Shown: in pieces, positions 22,857-30,675 of the stretch
How the letters are laid out: every line of letters begins with the position of its first letter
Numbering within the stretch: the first letter of the stretch is position 1
Assembly (NCBI GenBank): GCA_029262175.1
Contig: JAJCZV010000130.1
Location: 1-38,058, forward strand
Length of the DNA stretch: 38,058 bases
Reading direction: 5' to 3'
Origin: Gemmatimonadota bacterium
GTDB taxonomy: Bacteria; Gemmatimonadota; Gemmatimonadetes; Palauibacterales; Palauibacteraceae
Notes under the pieces: model-generated
What the model was told of the DNA's origin: nothing
The model's database searches: none
The model's input: the letters and a program-made list of their open reading frames with translations, nothing else
Made by a program: the position numbers and the translations under genes

Positions 22857-24041
22857 GTGAGCACTTCATCGACGGCCATTTCCGATAAGATCGATCGAGC
22901 GGCCGTAAGGGCCGCTGGGTTGAGCCTGACCGCCTTGGTGGCCGGCTTCGCCGCTTCCGAGCCCGCCGTTGCGCAGATGAACCCTGCGTTGGTTCGAGCG
23001 CAGTGCGAGACCGTCCACGAAATCGACGATCAGTCCATTCTCTACGGTTTGGTCGTCGACATTCGAAGTGGTACTCCCCTTCCCGGCAGCACGGTACATC
23101 TGTCGTGGGTCACGAAGCGCGGGTCGGAGGATCCTCAGCGAACCCGCACGTCGACCGAGACCCGAGCGGATTCGACGATCCACGTAGCGGCAACGGAAAC
23201 CCGCAACGGTGCCTACATCTTCTGCGATGTCCCACAGGACACGCCCCTTCGTGTGTGGGGCGAGGCGATGGGCGTCGCCAGCCTGGCAACCGAGTTCTAT
23301 TTTGACGGCGGTGAATCGACCCGTGGTGACCACGAGGTTCGGTTGATCGCGGTGACCGGGGCGATCTCGGGCACTGTCCTCGATGCGACCACGGGTGATC
23401 CGGTCGAGGCCGCGACGGTGCTGGTCCCGTTGGCCGATGTATCGGCGCTCACCGACATGAACGGGCACTTCCGGATCACCGACATCCCCGTGGGCGCTCA
23501 TCTGGCCGAGATCCACCACATCGGATACGGCGATCCAACGCTCGAACTCACGGTGAATCCGGCCGCTAGCACACATATGACGATCCGGCTCGATCCAGAA
23601 GCGATCGCGCTCGAACCCATCTCCGTGGACGTGCGCCTTCGACCGACATGGCTGGAGAATACGGGGTTTTATGGGCGGGCGGAACGACAACTCGGCCAGT
23701 TCGTCACGCCAGAGGAAGTAGACGCCCGACCCGGTCGACGTCTGGCCGAGGTCCTTCGCGAGGTACCGGGCGTCAACATTCGTCAGGTCTGTGTCCCGCA
23801 CTGCTCCGTCGTGATTGCGATGGCGGGCTCGACCATGCCGGGTTGTATCCCGGCGTTCTATATCGACGGCCGGCGGGTGAATCAGTTGACGGACACGCGA
23901 GGAGCCATCGACCTCGACACGTTGGTGTTCGGAGATGACTTGGCAGCGGTGGAGGTGTATCGAGGAATCTCGGAAACCCCACCGGAGTTTTACGGGAGGT
24001 GCGGCTCCGTCGTGCTGTGGACCAAGCGAGCCTCCCGGTAG
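22857..24041 (+). CDS. Carboxypeptidase-regulatory-like plus TonB-plug protein without barrel
   Basis: 394 residues, secreted. Signal peptide about 1-40 (GLSLTALVAGFAASEPAVAQ). Residues 55-145 are a beta domain with cysteines C49 and C123. Residues 165-255 are a CarboxypepD_reg-like domain (GAISGTVLDATTGDPVEAATV...MNGHFRITDIPVG). Residues about 265-394 resemble the TonB-receptor plug (EEVDARPGRRLAEVLREVPGV, PAFYIDGRRVN, DLAAVEVYRG, CGSVVLWTKR). No beta barrel follows; the gene ends with a normal stop. Such plug-only proteins are common in Gemmatimonadota-like genomes and of unknown role. GTG 22857 is embedded in a short ATG-CCG-ATG-TGA, and no other start keeps the signal peptide. Confidence 0.85.
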   Translation: MSTSSTAISDKIDRAAVRAAGLSLTALVAGFAASEPAVAQMNPALVRAQCETVHEIDDQSILYGLVVDIRSGTPLPGSTVHLSWVTKRGSEDPQRTRTSTETRADSTIHVAATETRNGAYIFCDVPQDTPLRVWGEAMGVASLATEFYFDGGESTRGDHEVRLIAVTGAISGTVLDATTGDPVEAATVLVPLADVSALTDMNGHFRITDIPVGAHLAEIHHIGYGDPTLELTVNPAASTHMTIRLDPEAIALEPISVDVRLRPTWLENTGFYGRAERQLGQFVTPEEVDARPGRRLAEVLREVPGVNIRQVCVPHCSVVIAMAGSTMPGCIPAFYIDGRRVNQLTDTRGAIDLDTLVFGDDLAAVEVYRGISETPPEFYGRCGSVVLWTKRASR

Positions 24042-24054
24042 GAACCCGAGAGGC
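24030..24054. terminator. Stem-loop between convergent genes (weak terminator candidate)
   Basis: GCCTC-C-CGG paired with CCG-A-GAGGC around the TAG at 24039-24041; there is no T run. It may help separate the plug-only gene from the convergent small lipoprotein. Confidence 0.3.
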
Positions 24055-24084
24055 CCGCCGATCGGACCTGCTCCGCTGCGGGGA

Positions 24085-24309
24085 CTAGCGGCCGGGTCCC
24101 TCGAGCTCCAGAGACGAGTCCTCCAGCGGAACGATGCTGCCGCTCCCGCCAGTGATCGGGTCGCCCCCGTCGTCCAGTCCCGGTCCACCCGTCGAATCGA
24201 TCGACATGAGCGATCCGGGTACGTCCAAGCCGCACCCCGTCGTCGCGAACCCCGCCAAGCCGACCGCGGCGGAAATCGCGGCTAAGGTCATGACATTCTT
24301 GAATTTCAT
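24085..24309 (-). CDS. Small lipoprotein, function unknown
   Basis: 74 residues. Signal peptide with lipobox GFATTGC (Cys26), then a Gly/Asp-rich tail (GGPGLDDGGDPITGGSG) and no domain I recognise. ATG 24309 is preceded by GAGAGG at 7-8 bp, and an upstream palindrome (24328-24341) suggests its own control. Downstream of, and separated by a strong terminator from, the susC-susD operon. Small Gly-rich lipoproteins like this are common and usually uncharacterised. Confidence 0.7.
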   Translation of the reverse strand: MKFKNVMTLAAISAAVGLAGFATTGCGLDVPGSLMSIDSTGGPGLDDGGDPITGGSGSIVPLEDSSLELEGPGR

Positions 24310-24327
24310 CGGTGCCTCTCACGAAAA

Positions 24328-24341
24328 GCCGGAATTCCGGC
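24328..24341. promoter_or_regulatory. 14-bp perfect palindrome upstream of small lipoprotein
   Basis: GCCGGAATTCCGGC, 18 bp before the lipoprotein start; an operator candidate. A second palindrome, ACGCGTACGCGT (24383-24394), lies 41 bp further upstream. The remaining 24395-24531 region shows no gene I can support. Confidence 0.45.
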
Positions 24342-24531
24342 GCCTTCTAGTCTCTGCCAACGCAGTCCGTCGTACCACGGACACGCGTACGCGTACAAGA
24401 TAGCGACCTTGCGTCGCCTACGCCCCCTCCTGGAGGCGATGGACATCCTCAAGAAAGTCAACGTTCGAGCCGCGGACTCGTGACGCGTGTGCCCGTCGAG
24501 TGAGTGACGGCTTGTCGGCTGGCTGGGTCAC

Positions 24532-24568
24532 AAAAAAAGAGGCCGCCGGGACGAACCCGACGGCCTCT
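24532..24568 (-). terminator. Rho-independent terminator of susC-susD
   Basis: Minus-strand stem AGAGGCCG...CGGCCTCT, GC-rich with only a one-base interior mismatch, followed by seven T residues (A run 24532-24538 on the plus strand). It starts about 40 bp after the susD stop at 24608. Confidence 0.92.
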
Positions 24569-24607
24569 GTCCGGAGCGACGAACGCTCCGCACCTCAACC
24601 CAGCGTG

Positions 24608-26314
24608 TTAACGGACGATGAGGCCCGCAGACTTGCTGGTATTCAACTGCTCGCGGCGCTGTTCGATACGGCCGAGTGAGAACGCGGCGCGCTCGAGTGC
24701 GCTGTCCAGATTGCCAGGAATAACGATCGGCGTCGGCGTACCTGCCGAGCCCGGGTTCCCAACACCACCGAACGAGTAGATGTCCTGCTGAAGAACTTCG
24801 AGATCCGCCGCCGGAATCGGCAGGTGGAGTCCCGTACCGGCCGGCAGAATATCAAAGCGCCGTCCGTGGAAGAATTCCAGTCCTCCGGTGACCCAGAAGA
24901 CCGTCTCGAAGTGCTCATAGATCAGCGCGTCGCGCAGATCTCCGCAACGACCCTGCACGTCATAACGCTTGCGAGGCGTGCAGCCACCGCCAGCGTCGTT
25001 GGGCACAGTGCCGGCGTCCACCACCGCAGCCAAGCCGGCCGGGACGCGCGTTGCGTTCAGGATCGACGTCGTCGTCGGGATGTCGCCCATGCGGAATGCA
25101 GCTTCGGCACGATAGCCGGCCATCTCTTGCTCGCTGAGATGGACGATCGGTCCGAACCAGCACTGATCGCACGAGTTCAGATACGCATCATTCCGTGCAT
25201 CGCCGTAATGCGACTGACGATACGTGCCGCGCTCCGGCCGGAAGATGATCGTGGCGCTGTAGTCGTGATTCACGCCATCGACGAGCGTACCAAACGTGCC
25301 ATCCACATTCGCAGCAGGATAACGAACGTCGTTGAACGTCATCTGACGAGCGGTGCGCTGCTCCGTCGGGAACGTCAACCAGTCCTGATACTCACCGGAC
25401 TGATCGGCCATACCGGCCCAGTCCATGTGCATGCGGTGCCACGTGCTACGACCCGTAGCCAGACCCTTCATTCCGTCCCACCACGGCGTGTCCGAAGACG
25501 CATCTTCGCCGACGATGGTCAGGTTCTGCATACCGTTGGTCGCGTCCGTCATGACCGCGCTCCAATCGGTCGTCGCCGCATCGGCTCCTGTACGCGCCTC
25601 ATTGGCACGGCACCGAGCTTTGTACGAGACGGCAAGGTCGGCCAGCTCGTTGTTCGAGAGCGGGTTACCGTTGATCCACTCCGGCTCGAGGTTGAACGAC
25701 GAGCCGTTGGCTAGGCCAATGGTTTCGTCGAACTTGGCGAGCGCGACATCCATCATCTGGTCGTACGGCACCGTCGTGAGCGGGGCGGCAACGTCCGTGG
25801 TCTCATCGATGATGAATGCTTGGTCATACCACAACGCCAACAGGCAGTTCAGCATCGCCTGATTGAACTTTGCGAACACCTCGGCGCGCGCATTGCGCTC
25901 GCCGCCGGGGCCGATCTCGAGACCCTCGTTCAGGGCGCGAAGCCCATCGGAGGAAGCAGAGATCCCGGAGTAAGCATCACCCCAGTTGGCCTCGAACACG
26001 TACGCCCACCGATACGACGGTGCGTTGGGCAGCACTTCTCTGGGCTCACGACCGAGGTCGTTCATTCCCATGTTGCCCCAAGTCGCCGTGTGACGACTCG
26101 ACATGTGGTTGAAGGCAAAGTTCGGGTTGTTCCAATAATGCCCGATCGCCCAGACCTGCTGGTAGGCGCTGGAAATCAGCGTCTCCACGTCGTCTGGGGA
26201 AGCCAGGGCGCGAGCTCTGTCCGCCTGATTCGGGTTTGTGACCTCTAGGTCGCAAGCCGAAAAGCCGACAACGAGCGCCAGCGCCATCGCTGGAAACGTC
26301 AGCTTCCTTTTCAT
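24608..26314 (-). CDS. SusD/RagB-family outer-membrane lipoprotein
   Basis: 568 residues from ATG 26314 (GGAG 6 bp upstream; the frame's earlier ATG at 26332 has no such signal). Lipoprotein signal MALALVVGFSAC (Cys21), then the SusD N-terminal segment DLEVTNPNQ and a helical TPR-type body. Binds the substrate at the cell surface and hands it to SusC. Glycan or peptide specificity cannot be read from the sequence. Cysteines at C-D-Q-C and GGGCTPRKRYDVQGRC may form disulfides. Last gene of the susC-susD operon and followed by a terminator. Confidence 0.94.
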   Translation of the reverse strand: MKRKLTFPAMALALVVGFSACDLEVTNPNQADRARALASPDDVETLISSAYQQVWAIGHYWNNPNFAFNHMSSRHTATWGNMGMNDLGREPREVLPNAPSYRWAYVFEANWGDAYSGISASSDGLRALNEGLEIGPGGERNARAEVFAKFNQAMLNCLLALWYDQAFIIDETTDVAAPLTTVPYDQMMDVALAKFDETIGLANGSSFNLEPEWINGNPLSNNELADLAVSYKARCRANEARTGADAATTDWSAVMTDATNGMQNLTIVGEDASSDTPWWDGMKGLATGRSTWHRMHMDWAGMADQSGEYQDWLTFPTEQRTARQMTFNDVRYPAANVDGTFGTLVDGVNHDYSATIIFRPERGTYRQSHYGDARNDAYLNSCDQCWFGPIVHLSEQEMAGYRAEAAFRMGDIPTTTSILNATRVPAGLAAVVDAGTVPNDAGGGCTPRKRYDVQGRCGDLRDALIYEHFETVFWVTGGLEFFHGRRFDILPAGTGLHLPIPAADLEVLQQDIYSFGGVGNPGSAGTPTPIVIPGNLDSALERAAFSLGRIEQRREQLNTSKSAGLIVR

Positions 26315-26369
26315 TGTATCTCCATAGCTCATATCAGTCTGTTTTCTGCCGTTTTAAGCGCTTTGAGCA

Positions 26370-26391
26370 GCCGACCCCCGAAGGGGTCGGC
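26370..26391 (-). promoter_or_regulatory. UUCG-capped hairpin between susC and susD
   Basis: Minus-strand 9-bp perfect stem GCCGACCCC with a TTCG loop closed by C-G, an exceptionally stable RNA fold, lying in the 101-bp gap between the susC stop and the susD start. No T run follows, so it is more likely an mRNA stability or processing element than a terminator. Confidence 0.75.
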
Positions 26392-26415
26392 GTCTCAAAT
26401 GCGGCAGCGTCTTAT

Positions 26416-29400
26416 TTAGAAGACGAGTTCGGCAGAGAACGCGAACGTGCGGAAGTTCGGATAACCGAACTCGTCCACCCGGTTCAGCTGCTGATTCTGA
26501 AGCGATCCACTGCTCTGACCAACCTCGGGGTCGTACCCGCGGTAGTCAGTGATCGTGAGCAGGTTTCTACCGATCACGTTGAACGTGATCCGATCGAACG
26601 CACCGCCGAAGATGCTCTCAACGGTCGCGGACGGAAGCGTATAGCCGAGCGAGACTTCGCGGAGCTTGAACCAGTCTCCATCCTCGCGGAACCAGCTATT
26701 GTCGGCGTTGACGTCATAAAGCGTCGAAGCATAACCGACAGGCTTGTGGAATTCCTGCGTTTTGCCAGCCTGGTCAACGTCTTCCCCGCGGAGCTCTCTG
26801 AGCGCCCACTGGGCCGTACCGTTGTAGATCGACTGACCGACCGAAGTCTCACCGAGCACGTTCACGGAGAGGCTCTTGTACCGGAGGTTGGTCGCCAAAG
26901 AGGCGTTCCAGTCCGGGGTCGTGTTGCCGAAAGGCAAGAAGTTCTGAAGGACACACTTGTCAGCGAAGTCGCCCGGATTCTTACGGACGCATGCCGGCGA
27001 GTAGTCCTGGACCTTGATCGGCATACCGAAGCCGTTCGTGAAGTCGCCAGCGTCACTTCCAACCGTGACGTCCGTGCCCCACAGGCCCTGCGTGAACCCT
27101 TCGGTGAAGTCGTTGGCGCCCGTGGCAACGAGCAGACCGTCGTCATTCACCTGGAAGTTCGATGCGCAGTCAGAAGCGCTCACGCCAATGGGTGCCAAAT
27201 CAGCACAGCTCGACGCCCAAATGTTGCCCCAGAGCTCGCCAAGCGGGCGACCTTCGGAGACGAAGAAGTTCCCGCCCTGCGTGAAGTCGGGAACGTCCAG
27301 ACGCGTGATCTCTTGCTGCGTGCGATCCCAGTTGAGTCGGAAGTTGAGGCCGACATCCTGGTCATCGATCGCCGCGTATCGAAGCGAGACTTCATACGTC
27401 TCGGCAGCGATCTCACCAGCGTTCTGCCACTGGTTCGAGAAGCCGACGAACGCGGGCTGCGGAACCAACAGCAGCTGATCGTCCGTGGTCTGCCAAGCAT
27501 AGGTCAGGTCCAGCCCGAGGTTGTCGAACAGAACCAGGTTGATGCCTGCTTCTTTTTCGGAAGTGTACTCAGGCTTGAGCGCGCGGTTCCCGAGGTTGAT
27601 CGGGAAAATGGCGCCAGCCGACACACCGAACGTCTCGTACTGCGCAAAGAAGTTCGGGCGGCCACCGGCCGTTCCAATCGAGAAGCGAAGCTTGAACTCA
27701 TCGATAAAGTCGATGCCCCAGAAGTCTTCCTGCGAGATACGCCATGCAGCCGACCCACGATAATAGGTCTGCCAACGCTCGTCGGGACCGAACAGCGACG
27801 AACCATCACGCCGCACGAGACCGTCGAGGATGTACTTGCCTTTGTAGTCGACGCTAGCGATACCGAACAGGCCCTCGGCCTTGATCTCTCGGATCGCATT
27901 GGTGCCGGTCGTTGAACCGGTCGTCGCTGCAAAGTTGGGCACATCTTGAACCGAGAACTGTGTCGCGAAGATTCGGTTCGAGTTGAAGTCCTGATTCTCG
28001 ACCAAGTAGCGGGCTTTACCGCGAAGCGTCAGGTCGCCGTCCATAAAGGACTCGCTGGCACCAAGCGTAACCGAAGCGTTGAGCGCTTCATCCGTGAACT
28101 TGTCCTGACGAAGGCTTCCGCCAGTGAAGTTACCGACGCCGCCACCACCGAACGTACGCTCGTTCTTCGGTCGCAGGCCTTCGTCATCGAAGTCCGTGCG
28201 GTCGAAGGAAGCGTTTGCTTCGAGCGTAAGCCACTCGAGGCCAGTCGGTGAGAAGTTGAGGTCGAGCGAACCCATGGTGCGGGTACGGTTATCGAACTCA
28301 GTCGCGATGGCCAAGAGATAAAGCGGATTCGGCTCGATCGAGCTCGGATCGGCATCGATGTTCGGATAGCCGTCGTTCGGATCAAGGATCGTGAGATCGA
28401 TCGCGGGCGACGAGAACGTCAGGCGCGAGAACGCACCGTTTGAAATCGCCTTGTCGTCCTGCACCGAGCGCGAGTAGAAGCCGCTGGCCGCGATGTCGAG
28501 ATCGCCGAAGCGCGTGTCGACGTTGATCCGAGCGTTCTGTCGCTCGTAGCCTTCGTCCGTCGGTCGGCCGATGCTGAAGGCCGAGAGGCCCTGGCTGACA
28601 CGATCCGCGTTGAGTGCATCGAGGTTGGTGCCGCACACTGTGCAATTGACAACACCGGCCTCGCTGAACTCATCGAAGCTGACTCGGAAGCTCGACTCAC
28701 CGAAACGACCCGTGACAGCGCCGTAAACGTCGAACGTCTCGCCTGGATCGAAGAACGTATTGATGTGGTCGAACAGCTCCGTCGGGAACGCCTGATTGGC
28801 GAACGCAGTCGACGGAGTTCCGTTCTGGGTCGGGTCGATCTGATTCGTCAGGACGACCGAACCAAAGCCAACACGGTTCAGATCCTGGAAATCGACCTCG
28901 TTGCCGTCCGAATCGATGAACTTCGTACCTGCCGAGTTCATCGCATAAGGATGCTCCGTCACCAACCCGACGTCGCCGACGAGCTGGCCGAGGCCATACT
29001 CACCGCGAACGAGAATGTCGAACGAGTTCGTCGCCAAGCCCTGTCCGCGCTTGGTCGAGATCTCGATGACACCGTTCTGGGCGCGCGAGCCATACAGCGA
29101 GGCCGCGGCAGCACCCTTCACGATTTCGACGTGGTCGATGTCGAGCGCGTTCACGTCAGAGAGCGTCGCGCCCTCGGACTGGATCACGCCGTCGATGACG
29201 ATGAGCGGCGAGAGCGTACGGCCCGTGGAGTTGATCGACGTCGGACCACGAAGCGTGATCGTCGACTCAGCACCGGGCTGACCCGAGCCAGAGACGACCG
29301 ATACGCCAGCTGCCTTACCTGCGAGCAGCGAGGAGGCGTCAGAACTCGGGACGGGAATGTCCTGAGCGTTCAGACGCTCCACCGTGAACGGGAGTTTGAT

Positions 29401-29802
29401 CTGCGGGGTCTCACCCACAACACCCGTAACGACGATGTCTTGAAGTCTTAGAGCGGTCTGTACAGCCGAGAAATCGGCCGTAGCGACCTGACCATTGGCG
29501 ACATTGACCGTCTGGTTAAGCTCTTTGTACCCGATCAGCCGGACCGTAATGGTCTGCTGTCCTGCGGGTACGCCTTCGAGACGATACGTGCCTTGGGCAC
29601 CCGTTAGGGTACCGACGACCGTTCCTGCAACGAATACCTGAGCGCCGGAAATGGCGTTCAAGGTCTCTGAATCGGTAACCGTGCCCGTGACCGCGCCCTG
29701 CGCGAACAACGGTGCCGCACCGATAAAGAGCCAGGCACTCAATACAGTGGTCGCGAGCGCGGAAGCGCGCTTGTTCCACCTACCTGACAAATCAAACAAC
29801 AT
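26416..29802 (-). CDS. SusC/RagA-family TonB-linked outer-membrane transporter
   Basis: 1128 residues. Signal peptide about 1-35 (FIGAAPLFAQG), CarboxypepD_reg-like domain (about 36-120: AVTGTVTDSETLNAISGAQV...GYKELNQTV), TonB plug (about 145-255: IPVPSSDASSLLAGKAAGVSV, LIVIDGVI, DHVEIVKGAAAASLYGSRA), then a large beta barrel ending in FAFSAELVF. Forms a pedal-bin transporter with SusD at the outer membrane, powered by TonB. The barrel has two likely extracellular disulfide loops (VNCTVCG and SSCADLAPIGVSASDC). AGGAGG lies 7 bp before ATG 29802. Substrate unknown. It reads as less GC-rich than the flanking genes. Confidence 0.96.
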   Translation of the reverse strand: MLFDLSGRWNKRASALATTVLSAWLFIGAAPLFAQGAVTGTVTDSETLNAISGAQVFVAGTVVGTLTGAQGTYRLEGVPAGQQTITVRLIGYKELNQTVNVANGQVATADFSAVQTALRLQDIVVTGVVGETPQIKLPFTVERLNAQDIPVPSSDASSLLAGKAAGVSVVSGSGQPGAESTITLRGPTSINSTGRTLSPLIVIDGVIQSEGATLSDVNALDIDHVEIVKGAAAASLYGSRAQNGVIEISTKRGQGLATNSFDILVRGEYGLGQLVGDVGLVTEHPYAMNSAGTKFIDSDGNEVDFQDLNRVGFGSVVLTNQIDPTQNGTPSTAFANQAFPTELFDHINTFFDPGETFDVYGAVTGRFGESSFRVSFDEFSEAGVVNCTVCGTNLDALNADRVSQGLSAFSIGRPTDEGYERQNARINVDTRFGDLDIAASGFYSRSVQDDKAISNGAFSRLTFSSPAIDLTILDPNDGYPNIDADPSSIEPNPLYLLAIATEFDNRTRTMGSLDLNFSPTGLEWLTLEANASFDRTDFDDEGLRPKNERTFGGGGVGNFTGGSLRQDKFTDEALNASVTLGASESFMDGDLTLRGKARYLVENQDFNSNRIFATQFSVQDVPNFAATTGSTTGTNAIREIKAEGLFGIASVDYKGKYILDGLVRRDGSSLFGPDERWQTYYRGSAAWRISQEDFWGIDFIDEFKLRFSIGTAGGRPNFFAQYETFGVSAGAIFPINLGNRALKPEYTSEKEAGINLVLFDNLGLDLTYAWQTTDDQLLLVPQPAFVGFSNQWQNAGEIAAETYEVSLRYAAIDDQDVGLNFRLNWDRTQQEITRLDVPDFTQGGNFFVSEGRPLGELWGNIWASSCADLAPIGVSASDCASNFQVNDDGLLVATGANDFTEGFTQGLWGTDVTVGSDAGDFTNGFGMPIKVQDYSPACVRKNPGDFADKCVLQNFLPFGNTTPDWNASLATNLRYKSLSVNVLGETSVGQSIYNGTAQWALRELRGEDVDQAGKTQEFHKPVGYASTLYDVNADNSWFREDGDWFKLREVSLGYTLPSATVESIFGGAFDRITFNVIGRNLLTITDYRGYDPEVGQSSGSLQNQQLNRVDEFGYPNFRTFAFSAELVF

Positions 29803-29832
29803 GGATCACCCTCCTGTGGCAGTGGGATCCTC

Positions 29833-29884
29833 TTGACCCGGAACCTCCGAAGGCTTGCGCCCCCGCTCGCCGCGACCGGGTCAA
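29833..29884 (-). promoter_or_regulatory. Closed leader stem-loop 31 bp upstream of susC
   Basis: Perfect 9-bp outer stem (minus strand TTGACCCGG and CCGGGTCAA, 29876-29884 with 29833-29841) enclosing 34 nt that contain a second hairpin (AGCCU-UCGG-AGGUU). It lies in the untranslated leader just before the AGGAGG of susC. This layout would suit a cis-regulatory RNA. Confidence 0.6.
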
Positions 29885-30308
29885 TACGCCGCGTCGAGTT
29901 TGAACAACTTTGGATAAATCTATGAATCAAGCTCCGTTGAGAGCTGATCGAATCGATAGGAACCCTGGCTGGGCTGGCCGCGGGCGGCCGCCTCTATATG
30001 AAACGAGTGGGCGCAAAAACCTGCGACACTCGAGGTCACATTCATCGTGGGTTGGGCGGCCTCGAGGCTGCCCAAGAAAGGGGTACCAACGCTCTGGTAA
30101 ACGCCTTGTACCAAGAAAAACCGCCTTTGAGACAGTTCTTGTGCCGGTGTAGAAAACCGCAGTTTTCCGCACCGCTGCAGGCTTTCTGGCATACGCCCAC
30201 ATTTCCCCCGAAAGAGGGAGACGTGAGAATATGACCTTAGGGCGATACCCGTGCAACCTTTTCACAGGTTGGCGGGTCGGGGGGCCCGGTTGGCTTTTTT
30301 GGGGGGTC

Positions 30309-30458
30309 GGAGGTGGCGAGGCGGGTCGGCTCGCTGGCTGGCGCTGCGCGCGGTCAGCGCTCGGGCCAGGCGGCCGACCGCCGCGGGGGGGCATCGAGGT
30401 CGCTCGACGGAACGGCGCTTCGCGAGGCTGGCGCGAACCGACCCGCCTCGCCACCTCC
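30309..30458. repeat. 21-bp perfect inverted repeat, 108-nt spacer
   Basis: Arms 30309-30329 and 30438-30458 are exact reverse complements. The interior is GC-rich, with repeated GGCTGGCGC (30337-30345, 30427-30435). It lies between the susC leader and the tyrS 3' end. No target-site duplication or transposase is visible. Confidence 0.9.
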
Positions 30459-30502
30459 TCCCGCAGAAGGGCCGGGGCCTCGAACACGCCTACCCGTTCG
30501 GC

Positions 30503-30522
30503 GGAGGGGAGCCCCCCCCTCC
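30503..30522. repeat. GC hairpin between the two long inverted repeats
   Basis: GGAGGGG (30503-30509) and CCCCTCC (30516-30522), 6-nt loop. Confidence 0.6.
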
Positions 30523-30566
30523 CGCAACGAGCGGTGGAGCCATCCGGGGGTCCGGTCACCCCGTTG

Positions 30567-30645
30567 GGCGCCGAGGTGGGCGTGGTTCCACCAGCGAGGA
30601 CTCGGCTCGCCACCGCAGCCGTGGAACCACGCCCGCCTCGGCGCC
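30567..30645. repeat. 25-bp inverted repeat with one wobble pair, 29-nt loop
   Basis: Arms 30567-30591 and 30621-30645 pair with a single difference (30577 T against 30635 G), which is a G-U pair only in plus-strand RNA. Loop 30592-30620 contains GCGAG/CTCGC. Outer 6-bp TCCGGT (30551-30556)/ACCGGA (30666-30671) extends the structure to the tyrS stop. Confidence 0.9.
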
Positions 30646-30675
30646 GCCCAAAGCGCTCACCGGCCACCGGACGTC

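Larger units (their letters stand above)
29885..30675. other. Long non-coding region upstream of susC with stacked hairpins
   Basis: No gene supported in 791 bp. The frames that stay open (e.g. 29927-30667 minus) have no domains or plausible starts. Contents: hairpin 30146-30173 (GAAAAC-CGCA-GTTTTC with GGTGT/GCACC flanks), hairpin 30254-30271 (CAACCT/AGGTTG), and three GC-rich inverted repeats listed separately. The susC promoter must lie in or near the left part of it. Confidence 0.6.

Noticed and set aside
22866..24188. 440-residue open frame opposite the plug-only protein
   Set aside because: Antisense; the plus-strand gene has signal peptide and recognisable beta and plug domains.
24439..24483. 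14-residue ORF with GGAGG 2 bp before its ATG (MDILKKVNVRAADS)
   Set aside because: Spacing is too short and part of a CCTCCTGGAGG palindrome; no evidence of translation. Could be revisited with ribosome profiling.
26314..27915. 533-residue open frame on the plus strand opposite susC
   Set aside because: Antisense to a clear SusC gene; composition (E/R/V-rich, no domains) is what a high-GC antisense frame gives.
30309..30458. Insertion sequence ends
   Set aside because: Inverted arms only 108 nt apart, no transposase, no target-site duplication seen; kept as structured repeat instead.
29927..30667. 246-residue open frame (minus) in the susC upstream region
   Set aside because: Covers long inverted repeats, is very rich in R/P/G, has no recognisable domain and an unlikely start. 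I treat the region as non-coding.
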